A stretch of DNA of 64,000 bases from Fistularia commersonii (lineage: Eukaryota; Chordata; Actinopteri; Syngnathiformes; Fistulariidae), in assembly GCA_037954325.1 (NCBI GenBank), contig JBBMNZ010000027.1, forward strand, positions 4,319,501-4,383,500, given 5' to 3'. This document shows positions 43,001 to 51,931 of this stretch, piece after piece (the stretch's first letter is position 1; each line of letters starts with the position of its first letter). Below the pieces are notes generated by a model, which had not been told where the DNA came from, did not search any database, and saw nothing but the letters and a program-made list of their open reading frames with translations. A program made the translations under genes and the position numbers.

Positions 43001-46000
43001 TGCGTCTGTGTGTTTGTTTCTCACTGTGGCTTTCTGGGCTTGGACATACACTTCTACCAGTAAAAATCTAACTTGGAGGGACATGCAACATCTGGTCGTA
43101 CGGACCTCTCATCCAACCCACCTGCTCACCAACGACTGGAGAACCAATGGGGTTGGACGCAGAGGTACCACAGCACTTTACACCCTCACTTCCCCTGGAG
43201 TGAGCAGATGTCCTTCAGGCTCATTATCATATTGTGCATCTATCATAAAATAGACTGCGATCATAGATACAAATCATTAGTTTTCGTCAATTACTTTTAT
43301 GATTTCTTAAAATGGGCTTCTCTCTGTGAAAATTGACTCTGTGAGTATTTGGGTTGATGGATATTGTGCTCAGCAGGCCAGTGCTCATATTTGATTTTTG
43401 CTCCGTGCAGTTAGCCACTCATACGGATATGGTCTCCTCAATGCCAGTGGAATTGTAGAACTGGCAAGAACCTGGACCACTGTCGGGCCTCAGCACAAAT
43501 GTACCATCAATATGGTCAGCGAGCCAAGGTCAGTAAAACATGCACGCACAAACACACAGACTCACACACACACTATGGATTCATCTTAAGAACCCAATGG
43601 AGCCATTAGTGCTGCGTTTGTCCTGTTCAATTCATAATGCCTGATCTTAATTGCACTTAAGAATTGGTGTTTCATTTGCACTGCTTCCACAGCAGCCCCA
43701 TGAGTAATTGAAACAGTGCGTTTTAAACTGCTATCACGCATGCCAACTGCATGCAGGGTAAAAATGTGAATTTTTTAATTACATTCTGTACTTGTGCATT
43801 TGAAGGAAATCACATTGCCTTTATTCTGGAAGTGTCTCTGCCAGGGTGACAGCAGCACCATACATAAACATCAACAAAAAATAGGATGGTAATTTTTTTG
43901 TAGAAACCGATGATCCAGTGCCACAATAAACCTTTGTACATGAGAAAAATATCGTTTAATCAAACTGCAACTGAAAATGTTTGGACAAGATCAGATTGTG
44001 ATAAATAAAAAAATAAAAAAAATACAACACAAAGCACAGGGATTTCAGTAGCAGCTTTGACCAGTGTACCAGAGTACACCAGTCACTATAATGTGAGTCT
44101 GTAATCCTGATACAAGTAAAGGTTATTAAAATTGCATGGCAGATTAATAAGAACTGTCCCTAATTCCTTTTTGAAACATTCGGGGGAGAGTCCTCTGTTT
44201 TCAGATCTCCGGTCAAAGGGGATGGTGATCCAATGGTTAGAGCCATTAAAACAGAAAGCCAGCCTAACCAGATTTGTTATGTGAGAGTCAGTGAGCTTCT
44301 GGAACGTGGGAGTGATTGATCTGAGGGTTCTACCTGAGACAAATTGATAAGAGACACAGATGTCGAACGGGTGCAGAAAAGTCAAGGATGTTTTTTTTGT
44401 AAAACCCAGACGTCCTTCTTTGCTGCCGTTACTTACCGGGGTATTTTGTGCTTCGATCTAAATGCAGTTTGAAATCCTCCGTGTTAAGTGAGTGCACTAA
44501 TCAATGCTATCTCTGTTACCTTTTAATATTTCTCCGAAGCCATTTCATTCCATCATTCTTTGTGTCAGTCTGGAGTCTCCTCCTCATTATGTACTCGGGG
44601 TGACTCTGCTCTCTGGATATGAGGTTATCCACACGGCAGCTCCCGAGATGCTCTGAGCAGATGGTTCAAGCATCTGGGAGCAGCAGTCAAGGCAGACTCA
44701 TTCAGCTGACATCTTAGGTGTTTAGCGGACTTACTTATCTGGGGTGATTTCATGTAAGTGAGAAATTAAGGGACCGGGGTCCTTGGCAAATTGTTTAGTA
44801 ATCAATAATCAGAGTTATAAGGGCTTTCAAAGAACACCTTGTTATCATTGGAGCAGCGTCACTAAGCCTATGTAGTGCTACTCTATTGGCTTCTAAACAA
44901 GTTGGAGTGTGTCTCACCAAGCTGATGATCTCCCTGATGTACACATTAAATATGCATTGTGAATTTCAAAAACTGTTCTTTGAAGTTGTGCCGTCCTCTT
45001 GTTTTAATGTTTTAGGGAGCACCTGAAAGCCTCAGTCTTATCATAACAGTCAGCCTGCGGGCTTTGAAAGTTGGTGAATAATCAATTAATTGAAATCGCA
45101 AAATAACTACAATAACTTAGAGATTTGGGATCATCACATGGCAGGAATGATTCTCTGGCCTGGTATGCCCAGAAACAATAGAGGATTTATAACCTCTTTT
45201 TTTCTGGTTTCATACAAACCAAATAAGAAATGAACGGGTTAAGATGGCTCTGAACAGCTTCATACAGACTGTTAAATAATTCCTTTCAATATTGCATCTC
45301 TATGAATGCGTTAAATCAAAAAAGGACATTACATCCAACATATGACTGTTCCGTAAGAAACAGGTTTCGACATGCATCTTCTACAAAACAAAAAAAATCC
45401 AACCAGCAACCTAGAAAAGAAGGATTTTCTGGTCATAATGTGATCATTTTTATGCATCTTTTGTCATTTTGGTTGAATGGATGTCACTGACATGTATCGT
45501 TTCATTTTTCACTTTCATTTTCATCCACACCATCATGGAAATTATTCCTGAAATATTTGAATTAATAATTCCGCATCGCCTCAACATGCAGTGTCAGTAG
45601 TGTGAGGGTGCATTCGTCTTGTTTTTGTCTTTTAAAAACAAAACTAAACAAAAAATGCAGAAGCCTGGGCTGCAAAAATAATTTGTTTATAGATTCTTAA
45701 AGGGAAGATATTTGTGCTCCACTGATCAGCAGAAAATTATAAATCAGCTTTAGCAGCCATTTGGATGAATTTAATCTTCACATGTTTTCTGGATCTGTAA
45801 CCCGTGAATAAACATTGAACCAAGACAAATATGCAAATGTTGTTACTTCTCTTTTGGACTGTAACAATGAGAGCAGTGAATTTATGACTTGCTTGCTTCC
45901 CCAAAGGTTCCCTAAAAGACTCTTCCCATATAATGCTCTTATGAAGGTCACTGTGTGCAAGTGTAGTCCTTGAATGTATCATGAAAAATTGATCATACCG

Positions 46001-49000
46001 AGCCTTGAAGCACTAAGCCTTAAAACAGCAGACAGTTAATTTGATCACCTATGTCTCCAAAAGCCCCACATCTCCTACCTCAGAATTGTTGCGGATGCAT
46101 GTAATCTCCTTAGCAGATTTTGGGAAACAGTAAAAAGAGGTGGGTGCTTTATTTCCATACATTGTAAGCCACTAATCCTATTCGAGGCCACAAACTCTTC
46201 ACCATTCACACACTTGTGCACTGTCCAAGAGCTAAATGTCTCAATTGCTGAGTTATTTAGAGCGTACACCAGCTAATCCTGAGCGAGCAAGTGATGATTT
46301 CACAAATGACAGACAAAACTGTCTTCACATGTCTTCGAATGCAGCAACATTGGCAGCCGTTTATTAATTAACAAGACTGTGGATGCCTGCATGGGAACAG
46401 ACAGCCACGTGACCTCCTTAGAGCACGTCCAAGCTCGCCTCACCCTGTCCTACAACCGGAGGGGAAACCTGGCCATCCACCTCATTAGTCCTGCCGGCAC
46501 GCGCTCCACGCTGCTCCACCCCAGGTACAACAACCACCCTGCCACATACGCATGGACACAGATTTGGCTGAAGCCGTTTGACAACTCGCTTGTTTTTCAT
46601 TTTCCCGCAGGCCTCATGACTATTCATCGGAGGGTTTTAATGACTGGGCTTTCATGACCACCCACTCCTGGGACGAGAACCCGACCGGGGCATGGACTTT
46701 GGAGATTGAGAATGTGGCTGGTGCCAGTGATTATGGTAAAGTCTAGAATGTGGTGTTCAAGGGAAAATTGTGTTGACTAAGATCCATATCCCCCTCTAAA
46801 AAAGCAAAAATGATCTTCTTTAAAGCGGCCTGCGTGATGAATCGGTATAATTAGCTTTTTTTTTTTTCTCCCCAACTGTCCATCTATCTCAGATTGACCC
46901 ACAACAATTGATTCAGTGACCAAGAAAAGCTCTGAGAAAACATAATTTGTTCCTCAGAACGAAGTGATGGGCTGAAGTGAAACCTCTTAAGACCCAACAC
47001 TCGACCAGTTCTTGGGAGACGTGCACGTTCTAATATTCTTATTTGGCACGGAGTGAAATCATGCCCTCCTGAAATAGCTGCTCATTTCAAGAAGTCATTT
47101 TCTGTCACTTTATACCGAAAATTCAATAGTCTACGAGACAAGAGGATCCTTAAACACAATCCACCTCAGGGAGCCCAGATTATTGCTGAATGACAGAATA
47201 AGGGGCCTGCGTCTTTTCCTGGTTATTTCAATTTGATTATAAACGGTGTGTGTGTTATGTCTCATATATATCATGCGTGTGTATGTCTCATCTCTCCATT
47301 CAGGGACCCTCACTCAGTTTGCTCTGGTGCTGTACGGCACTGGTTCAACATCTTCCAGCTCCTCTTACAATTGTCAGCCTGGCAACGTCAACTGTAAGAC
47401 CTTGGACCTGAGGCAGATATGCATTGGTAAGGCTGGCATCTCCTCTCTGAAATTTGTTCTGAGAGCACGCGCGTGCGCACAGACACATGCACACACACAC
47501 ACACACACACACACATACTCACACACACACACACACGCATACATAGGGAAGGGGTTGCATGTTGATGCTGATCGACGTCAAGTAGCCCCTGTAGGTGTCA
47601 GGTGAAGAGGGATGAAATATTATTGGGTGTTTGCACAGCTGTCTTAGCACGTGTGGGCGCACAGCTGCACAATCCATATATATCCATATATTTATATAGG
47701 ATTATAGATTGCATTTACATATTCATTTTTTTATTATATAATTTGGATAGATAGCTAGATAGCTCAAAGCGGAGAGAGGGGAAGAAGAATGTAACACTCC
47801 AGCACCCAATTGTCTTGCTGGGCATCCTGCTCCCCCCAACACATCTTGATTGTTTGATTGTGATTGTTTGTTATTGACTGTCACATCTGAGATAGAAAGA
47901 AATGTATAGATTTGCACTGGGCACCTCCCAGGTTAATTTAATGGCATAGTCATGTTTCGACACTATAGTGGTGAACATTGATACTTTGATTTGTACCAGC
48001 TGTTTTAACTTTTAAATGCATAAACGTGATCACATATAGAGTCATTGTGAGTGGGAATGATAGTAGTAAGTGCTGCAACTGGTGCAGTAAAAGATACTCC
48101 TGAGAGTAAACGTCCCGTTTGAAGTAGTGACAGCCTGACCCCTGCAGGCTTGTACGGGTACTTGCACGCCGACGAATCGCATCTGAGTCATTAAAGTCAA
48201 AAGATTAATAAAAAGGTTTATCGTCTGATTGGTAATGAAGGCTATACATTTTTTGTAAGCAAGGCTCTGATGTTCTTGTTCTCGCAAAACAGTTTACTTT
48301 ACTCTGAATCTAACAAATGAAGCCGCGGGCCATTTGATTTTGGCTCCCCCTCCTATTTTCAGCTCTGTTCCCTCCAGTGGCTGCAGTTACTTAATTGCCA
48401 CTGTAGGTAATGGTCTGCATCTGGTCCTGCTGCATTCAGAGATGACTCAGTCGACTTAAAACATGCTGCTATCTCCACATAGATTGCACACTTTTTTTTT
48501 TTCAAGGCAAACAATAAAGAGAAGTGATTTCTTTGAAAACAGCCTTTATTATAAGATGTAAAACATACAAGCCCCTCTAGGGCATCACTGTTTGCATTGG
48601 AATCCATGTAAGCTTTTTGTTGCGAAGGCGGATGTATTGTGTGACGTTTTGAATCATTTTGTTTCAGAGTGCAACGCTGACTACTACCTCTTCCAGCAAG
48701 GCTGTGTCAAAGAATGTCCAGCAGGCTTCTTTGTGGGCTCCCAGCCCCTCAACTACACAGTGGGGAATTTCATAATGCCATCTTCCGTCCCAGCCTGCCT
48801 TCCCTGCCCGGTGTCCTGCCTGACCTGCAGCAGCCTCAACCCCCTGGTCTGCCTGTCCTGTCCGGCACACAGCTTCCTGGATCCCATCGCCGGCACCTGC
48901 TTGCACCTCAGCCAGTACCTGCGCGAGTCCCCGGGCAGCTTCATGGTGGGCCAGGGCAACGCCGGCTCGGAGGTGGAGCTCAGCTCCCGGCTGCCCATCA

Positions 49001-49275
49001 CCATGGCCGTGCTCAGCTGCATGGCCATCATGGCCACATTTGCTGGAATCTTCCTGCTGCTGCAGCTGCGCTCTGGCGCGCTGATCAAGCTGCCCTCTCT
49101 GGAGGCAGGCAATGGACTCGGGGGCACCTTCAGCTTGGGCGGGAATAGGGTGGTCTCATATCGCGGCATCCCGACAGTGTGGGGGGATGAAGGGGTAAAC
49201 ACAGACTCCGAGAATGAAGAGTTTGACGTCCATAATGAGAGGACTGCCTTCATCAAAACACAAAGTGCTCTTTAA
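16742..49275 (+). CDS. furin: FURIN proprotein convertase, coding exons 2-14 region through stop (14 exons in window, 5' end missing)
   Basis: Calcium-dependent subtilisin-like serine protease of the trans-Golgi network, cell surface and endosomes. It cleaves precursor proteins after R-X-K/R-R. Fourteen GT-AG exons (listed separately) join into one open frame of 2235 nt, 744 residues plus stop, with consistent phases. Seen in order: second half of the propeptide with both autocleavage sites, S8 catalytic domain (Asp 28484, His 36730, oxyanion Asn 41206, Ser 42658), P domain, Cys-rich region, membrane segment and cytoplasmic tail ending in SAL. The order and the tail signals fit FURIN better than PCSK5, PCSK6 or PCSK7. 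About 60 N-terminal residues are missing; adding them gives about 804, close to the 794 of human FURIN. FES lies directly downstream, as in other vertebrates. Teleosts can carry furina and furinb; I cannot tell which this is. Confidence 0.97.
17159..17217 (+). repeat. Short tandem duplication, period 35 bp
   Basis: A 24-nt unit beginning ACCAATACATTTTGATGTG occurs at 17159-17182 and again at 17194-17217 with a single mismatch. This is a local tandem duplication in a FURIN intron. Confidence 0.85.
22403..22510 (+). repeat. Retrotransposon-like 3' tail fragment with GAA-rich end
   Basis: The stretch ends in GGTGACACCTGAAGGGAAAA, then GCCGAAAGAAG and a GAA-rich tail to 22510. This matches from memory a 3' tail common to a dispersed teleost retroelement family. 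Its 5' limit is uncertain and I do not assign a family. Confidence 0.5.
24033..24128 (+). CDS. furin: FURIN exon: primary autocleavage site and start of mature enzyme
   Basis: Acceptor TTCTTTAG ending 24032, donor GTGAGT at 24129, 32 codons, phase 0/0. The R-K-K-R/D site (cut between 24077 and 24078) fits the R-X-K-R rule for self-maturation in the ER. The downstream DPKF...QWYL is the start of the mature catalytic domain. Confidence 0.96.
24129..28399 (+). other. FURIN intron, 4.3 kb
   Basis: AT-rich. It contains a dispersed repeat at 24971-25219. No other exon or RNA gene recognised. Confidence 0.85.
24971..25219 (+). repeat. Teleost-type dispersed repeat, non-coding
   Basis: Begins AATGGTAAGTGGTCTCAACT, passes through TTTACACCAGACAGCATTGA and CATCAGGAGCAACTTAGGGT, and ends ACCAACTGAGCAACAGCTAC. 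From memory this resembles a high-copy teleost non-autonomous element with the phrases 'caggagcaacttggggttcagt' and 'accaactgagccacagc'. It has no coding capacity. The class is not assigned, and the degree of divergence suggests an old copy. Confidence 0.6.
28400..28528 (+). CDS. furin: FURIN exon with catalytic Asp
   Basis: Acceptor CATCCTCAG ending 28399, donor GTGAGT at 28529, 43 codons, phase 0/0. It encodes the start of the S8 core. The motif VSILDDGIEKNHPDL holds the catalytic Asp at 28484-28486, equivalent to human Asp153. Confidence 0.97.
28788..28864 (+). CDS. furin: FURIN exon, catalytic domain loop before active-site His
   Basis: Acceptor CTTTTGAG ending 28787, donor GTAGGA at 28865, 77 nt, phase 0 in and 2 out. 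It encodes DPEASYDVNDGDSDPQPRYT and the LNDNR that precedes the His motif in furins. The intron before it is only 259 bp. Confidence 0.95.
28904..28977 (+). repeat. Teleost dispersed-repeat fragment (ATTAC tandem plus 'ggcagacgct' core)
   Basis: Four ATTAC units lead into ACATTTGGCAGACGCTTTTT, then CCAAAGGGACTTACAATAGA. This resembles from memory a very common teleost repeat ('catttggctgacgcttttatccaaagcgacttacaat'). Truncated, non-coding, class not assigned. Confidence 0.65.
28978..29012. repeat. Perfect inverted repeat (hairpin)
   Basis: AATACACTTGCAAA (28978-28991) pairs with TTTGCAAGTGTATT (28999-29012) across a 7-nt loop, right after the dispersed-repeat fragment at 28904-28977. Confidence 0.9.
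32507..32526. repeat. Perfect 20-bp palindrome
   Basis: TCACATTGTGCACAATGTGA has no mismatches and no spacer; it lies in a FURIN intron. Confidence 0.9.
33965..33995 (+). repeat. AAAC-rich low-complexity stretch
   Basis: Irregular AAAC/AACA repeats over about 30 nt. Confidence 0.7.
34510..34828 (-). repeat. SINE-like element with tRNA-like head, minus strand
   Basis: Read on the minus strand, the head holds GGTTCGATTCC (34761-34771), a canonical Pol III B box, preceded by an A-box-like GCAGCGGTTTGCGC. The body carries phrases shared with the plus-strand copies at 56526 and 63600: 'tttctccggttttct', 'gggtgaatggctgt' and 'ggctccagcc'. A CATTC tandem (34829-34855) flanks the head. The tRNA-derived origin is inferred from the B box alone. 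Confidence 0.6.
34829..34855 (+). repeat. CATT tetranucleotide microsatellite
   Basis: About six CATT units directly beside the SINE-like copy at 34510-34828. Confidence 0.85.
36729..36817 (+). CDS. furin: FURIN exon with catalytic His
   Basis: Acceptor CATTTCTAG ending 36728, donor GTACGC at 36818, 89 nt, phase 2 in and 1 out. HGTRCAGEVAAVA holds the catalytic His at 36730-36732 (human His194). NGICGVGVAYNAKIGG follows. Confidence 0.97.
36818..39874 (+). other. FURIN intron, 3.1 kb
   Basis: AT-rich; I recognise no repeat, exon or RNA gene in it. Confidence 0.8.
39875..40047 (+). CDS. furin: FURIN exon, central catalytic domain
   Basis: Acceptor ACATGGAAG ending 39874, 173 nt, phase 1 in and 0 out. 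It encodes VRMLDGEVTD through IYSASWGPEDDGKTVDGPA, the Asp-rich signature of substrate-binding furin loops. The donor GTGTGTG at 40048 is the first repeat of a TG/CG microsatellite rather than a consensus GTRAGT. Confidence 0.96.
40048..40101 (+). repeat. TG/CG microsatellite forming the splice donor
   Basis: About 54 nt of GT, then GTGC repeats, then GT, starting at the exon edge itself. The only GT donors available lie within the repeat. Confidence 0.9.
40048..41163 (+). other. FURIN intron, 1.1 kb
   Basis: Begins with the TG/CG microsatellite. The rest is non-repetitive. The stretch around 40700-40870 is richer in GC and CpG than its surroundings; no exon seen. Confidence 0.85.
41164..41376 (+). 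CDS. furin: FURIN exon with oxyanion-hole Asn
   Basis: Acceptor TTCTTCAG ending 41163, donor GTAAGT at 41377, 71 codons, phase 0/0. It encodes FVWASGNGGRE with the oxyanion Asn at 41206-41208 (human Asn295), CNCDGYTNSIYTLSIS, and PWYSEACSSTLATTYSSG, all highly conserved in furin. Confidence 0.98.
41377..42609 (+). other. FURIN intron, 1.2 kb
   Basis: Contains a short CA run at 41807-41823; otherwise nothing recognised. Confidence 0.85.
42610..42710 (+). CDS. furin: FURIN exon with catalytic Ser
   Basis: Acceptor CCTTTTAG ending 42609, donor GTAAGT at 42711, 101 nt, phase 0 in and 2 out. SHTGTSASAPLAAGIIALAL holds the catalytic Ser at 42658-42660 (human Ser368) in the subtilase GTSxSxP motif. 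Confidence 0.98.
42711..43060 (+). other. FURIN intron, 350 bp
   Basis: No repeat or other feature seen. Confidence 0.85.
43061..43164 (+). CDS. furin: FURIN exon, end of catalytic domain
   Basis: Acceptor TTCTACCAG ending 43060, donor GTACCA at 43165, 104 nt, phase 2 in and 1 out. It encodes NKNLTWRDMQHLVV with a conserved N-glycosylation sequon at 43065 (human Asn387), then NDWRTNGVGR. Confidence 0.96.
43411..43528 (+). CDS. furin: FURIN exon, catalytic/P-domain boundary
   Basis: Acceptor CCGTGCAG ending 43410, donor GTCAGT at 43529, 118 nt, phase 1 in and 2 out. It encodes VSHSYGYGLLNASGIVELA, TWTTVGPQHKC and the start of the P domain. The human Asn440 sequon is absent (Thr codon at 43470), while an NAS sequon is present at 43440. 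Confidence 0.96.
43529..46344 (+). other. FURIN intron, 2.8 kb
   Basis: A CA-rich stretch lies about 10-45 nt after the donor (43540-43574). An A-rich stretch is at 44004-44030. No exon or known repeat otherwise seen. Confidence 0.85.
43540..43574 (+). repeat. CA-rich stretch near FURIN donor
   Basis: CACGCACAAACACACAGACT followed by CACACACACAC, starting about 10 nt after the donor at 43529. Confidence 0.8.
46345..46524 (+). CDS. furin: FURIN exon, P domain (RGD position is RGN)
   Basis: Acceptor CGAATGCAG ending 46344, donor GTACAA at 46525, 180 nt, phase 2/2. It encodes NIGSRLLINKTVDAC, SLEHVQARLTLSYNRRGN, LAIHLISPAGTRSTLL. The conserved RRGDL motif of convertases reads RRGNL here (Asn codon 46466-46468). 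Confidence 0.96.
46611..46735 (+). CDS. furin: FURIN exon, P domain
   Basis: Acceptor TTCCCGCAG ending 46610, donor GTAAAG at 46736, 125 nt, phase 2 in and 1 out. It encodes DYSSEGFNDWAFMTTHSWDE, the best conserved P-domain block. The intron before it is only 86 bp. The human Asn553 sequon is replaced by NVA at 46711. Confidence 0.97.
46736..47303 (+). other. FURIN intron, 568 bp
   Basis: No repeat or other feature apart from a short T run near 46857. Confidence 0.85.
47304..47426 (+). CDS. furin: FURIN exon, end of P domain and start of Cys-rich region
   Basis: Acceptor CTCCATTCAG ending 47303, donor GTAAGG at 47427, 123 nt, phase 1/1. It encodes GTLTQFALVLYGTG, a Ser-rich linker, and three Cys residues of the Cys-rich region. 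The linker differs from that in mammals. Confidence 0.94.
47427..48667 (+). other. FURIN intron, 1.2 kb
   Basis: A CA/CG microsatellite (47466-47540) lies 40 nt after the donor. No further exon recognised. Confidence 0.85.
47466..47540 (+). repeat. CA/CG microsatellite
   Basis: About 75 nt of CA repeats with GC interruptions, close to a FURIN splice donor. Confidence 0.9.
48668..49275 (+). CDS. furin: FURIN last coding exon: Cys-rich region, membrane segment, cytoplasmic tail
   Basis: Acceptor TTTGTTTCAG ending 48667, 608 nt to TAA at 49273-49275, phase 1 in. It encodes ten further Cys of the Cys-rich region, an NYT sequon (48751), a hydrophobic membrane segment (48997-49062: ITMAVLSCMAIMATFAGIFL...), and a tail. 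The tail has a YxxPhi signal YRGI (49159-49170), an acidic cluster with a CK2-type Ser (TDSENEEFD, 49201-49227) and the Phe-Ile pair of AFIKTQSAL. These correspond to the YKGL, acidic-cluster and FI signals that control trans-Golgi retrieval and endocytosis of human FURIN. This exon is clearly more GC-rich than the others. Confidence 0.97.
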
Positions 49276-49576
49276 TGCCTCCCTTTCATCCCTCTTTCTC
49301 TTCTGCTTTTAAAATCCTCCCCACCATTTGTCGGATAATTCAGGGCTGTGTGATCTGTCCTTTCATGGTCTTCTCTGTTTTTATCTCTCCCCTGACCCCC
49401 CCCCCCACTCCCAATTCCCCCTTTACTTTTCAGTGTCCGTCTTAGTGGGCTCTAATGCGAGCCTTGCTTCAGGATCATGTCTTCCTCTCTTCTGTGGGAG
49501 ACCTGATGGGAAGCTGCTGTCCCTCAGAGCTCGGGATGGACTGAGCTTTGCTCCGTTCACACTCGGGCGCATTTCT

Positions 49577-49582
49577 ATTAAA
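49577..49582 (+). terminator. Candidate proximal poly(A) signal ATTAAA for FURIN
   Basis: ATTAAA 302 nt after the stop codon. Downstream sequence is C-rich before any GT-rich element, so usage is uncertain. Confidence 0.3.
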
Positions 49583-49918
49583 CTGCAGCCCTGACCCCAC
49601 ACACACCCTCTCCCTCATCACTACACAGCAGTGTATGTCTGCACAGGCTACATCTTCTCCAGCTCCAGCTCCTTTTGTTTCAGTAAACAAAGGATTATTG
49701 TTTGCTTTCCTCCTCTCTGCTCTTTTCATCAGTCTCAGTGCAGTAGCCAGACGAGATTGTTAAATGTGAGGAACGTAGATGTGTGTGTGTGCATGTGCGC
49801 CTGTTATTCCGTCGAGCAACGTAGGACCTTTACCGGGGAGAAAAACCTCCATAACATTCATCCTGTAACAGCTAGAACTTAAAATCTGAAAGAGACAGTT
49901 TGCTTTGAAATCCTTTTT

Positions 49919-49922
<4 letters not shown>

Positions 49923-49950
<28 letters not shown>
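49923..49950 (+). repeat. Poly(A) homopolymer, 28 nt
   Basis: Uninterrupted A run 650 nt after the FURIN stop codon. I see no flanking retroposon body and no clear target-site duplication. Confidence 0.9.
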
Positions 49951-49952
<2 letters not shown>

Positions 49953-51925
49953 CTGTCAACTCTCAAATTTTAGAGCTCTCATCCTTGGAGATGTTTGCCA
50001 TCAATGGAAAGGATCCAGATGGTGTTCATCTACTGGCGCTCAGAGTGCCAACATTTACATTATTGCAGTTTTTTTTTTTCCCTCCCTTTTGATCAATTTT
50101 TTTTTCTTTAACAGTACTTTTTCCCCTCATCTGTCTCATAGTGCTTATGCTGAGATTAATCTGATTCATCTCAGCATCATAGTTTCCATTCAGGAACGGA
50201 CCAATCTCATCAGTGCGGGTGGTTTCACACACAGGCAGCAGTCTAAATGGATTAACAGCACTATGACACAGATGAGGAAAACCCACTATTGAAAAAAATC
50301 TTGATCAAAGGGGGGAAAAAAAAAAAATTGGATGAGCTGTCTGTGAAAGTCAGAACAGGATTGTCTCTTCCTGAAGTGTCACTCAGTGAAAATCGCCACT
50401 TCTTCGGAAAAGTTTTTAAAAGTGCATACTTTTTATTATTTATGCACAGAAATGGTTTATGGTGATGTGGTTTCCTTCTTTTCCTCATTCCTCTTCTCAA
50501 TGTTATCATAGCTGCGCTTACTTTACACATCAATTCTCATTTATACAATCACTTTATTTTACCTTATATTTCCTTCTTGTCGGTGTGGCCGTGAGGCTGT
50601 AGTTATCCCATTGTGCACTCAAATCTGGACAGATTTCACACAAGACATTGGAGGGCTGCTTCTATTTGATTTTGATTCTGTTTGGGGAACCTATAATTCC
50701 TCTCTGCTCATAGCCTCCCAGCTATCGCATCAACTGGTATGAAAATGCTAGGATAATTCAAAGATTTGAAAGAGAGGAAAAAAAAAAGGCAACTTGATCA
50801 AGCCTGAAGGAAAACCCAACCTGGGGGTACTTCATTCTGCTAAGTCCCATTCAAGCAGGTGTGCTGACGATGCGACCAACAATGTGTGACTGCCGAGCAG
50901 CTCCAGACATCGACAAACCTTTAGCTTCGCGCATTATCAACGCTTCGGTACTTTCCCTTTGTTCGGGCGTGCGGACGCCGCGTCTCACACGTCTCACACA
51001 ATGAACAAGACCGTGTTAACACGCACACGGTGGTTTATTGCAGCCTCTTAGTGTTTTGTCGCTCATGGCCGTCCTTTAATTCCACATTATTATCAGTCCT
51101 GTTCTCTTTAAATCCCCTGCATTGAGACGCCATGTCTCACCACTATCTCTGGTCTCAATCAAAGCCACCTTCCAGATTTAGTGAGCCTGCATAGTCATTA
51201 TATTCTGAATGATGCTGCAGCGACAATTTATTCCGAGAGCTTTTAAAAAAACCTATAGGTAATGTATTTTAAGGTGATATTTCTGGGCCGGTGAGCATTT
51301 AAGATATGCATCTTGTCACGCCAGCCAGTTTTGCCATTTTGAATCCATCAACCCTTTTTCTGTTATCTTTTTTTTTTCTCTTTTAGTGAAATCATCTTTG
51401 CAATATGAAAACTGCGGGGCGTGCTGAGAGAGGTTGTCATGACGGCGGTGACATGCACACAAAACTGCAGCTGCTCATCCTTTTATCTACCTCTCATATC
51501 ATTCAGCGACGTTCCATGGGATGTCAAAGGTGCTCTTTAATGATCGCGCAGGTGTTGGTCGGATTTAAAAAGCGTTTCTACGGAAACATTCACGCGGAAA
51601 GGCGTTTACAAATTGTTCACTGTTCTGAAAACAATTCTGGAAATGTGGAGCTGACGCATCAATTCGAGTCCCCCTAAATTCCTGTCTATTCTGAAATGCA
51701 GCACCTTCAGAACTTTAGGTCCCATATGTAGAGGCGGGTGAGCTGCTGTCCACAGATCTTCTCAGTCAGCAAGTAAATCCACTCCACCATCCTGTAATTG
51801 TTTTTTGTGACGCTCCTATCCCGGCTTCTCCTCTTGAGGTTAAGTCCTCCAAAGTCTCTCTTTACTGCCATCAAATATTTTCCTTTTTTTCTGCCTTTTG
51901 TGAGAGGTTGCACAGAAGGCGCTAA

Positions 51926-51931
51926 AATAAA
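51926..51931 (+). terminator. Candidate poly(A) signal AATAAA
   Basis: Canonical hexamer 2.65 kb after the FURIN stop. No strong GT-rich element directly downstream, so it ranks below the signal at 53613. Confidence 0.2.
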
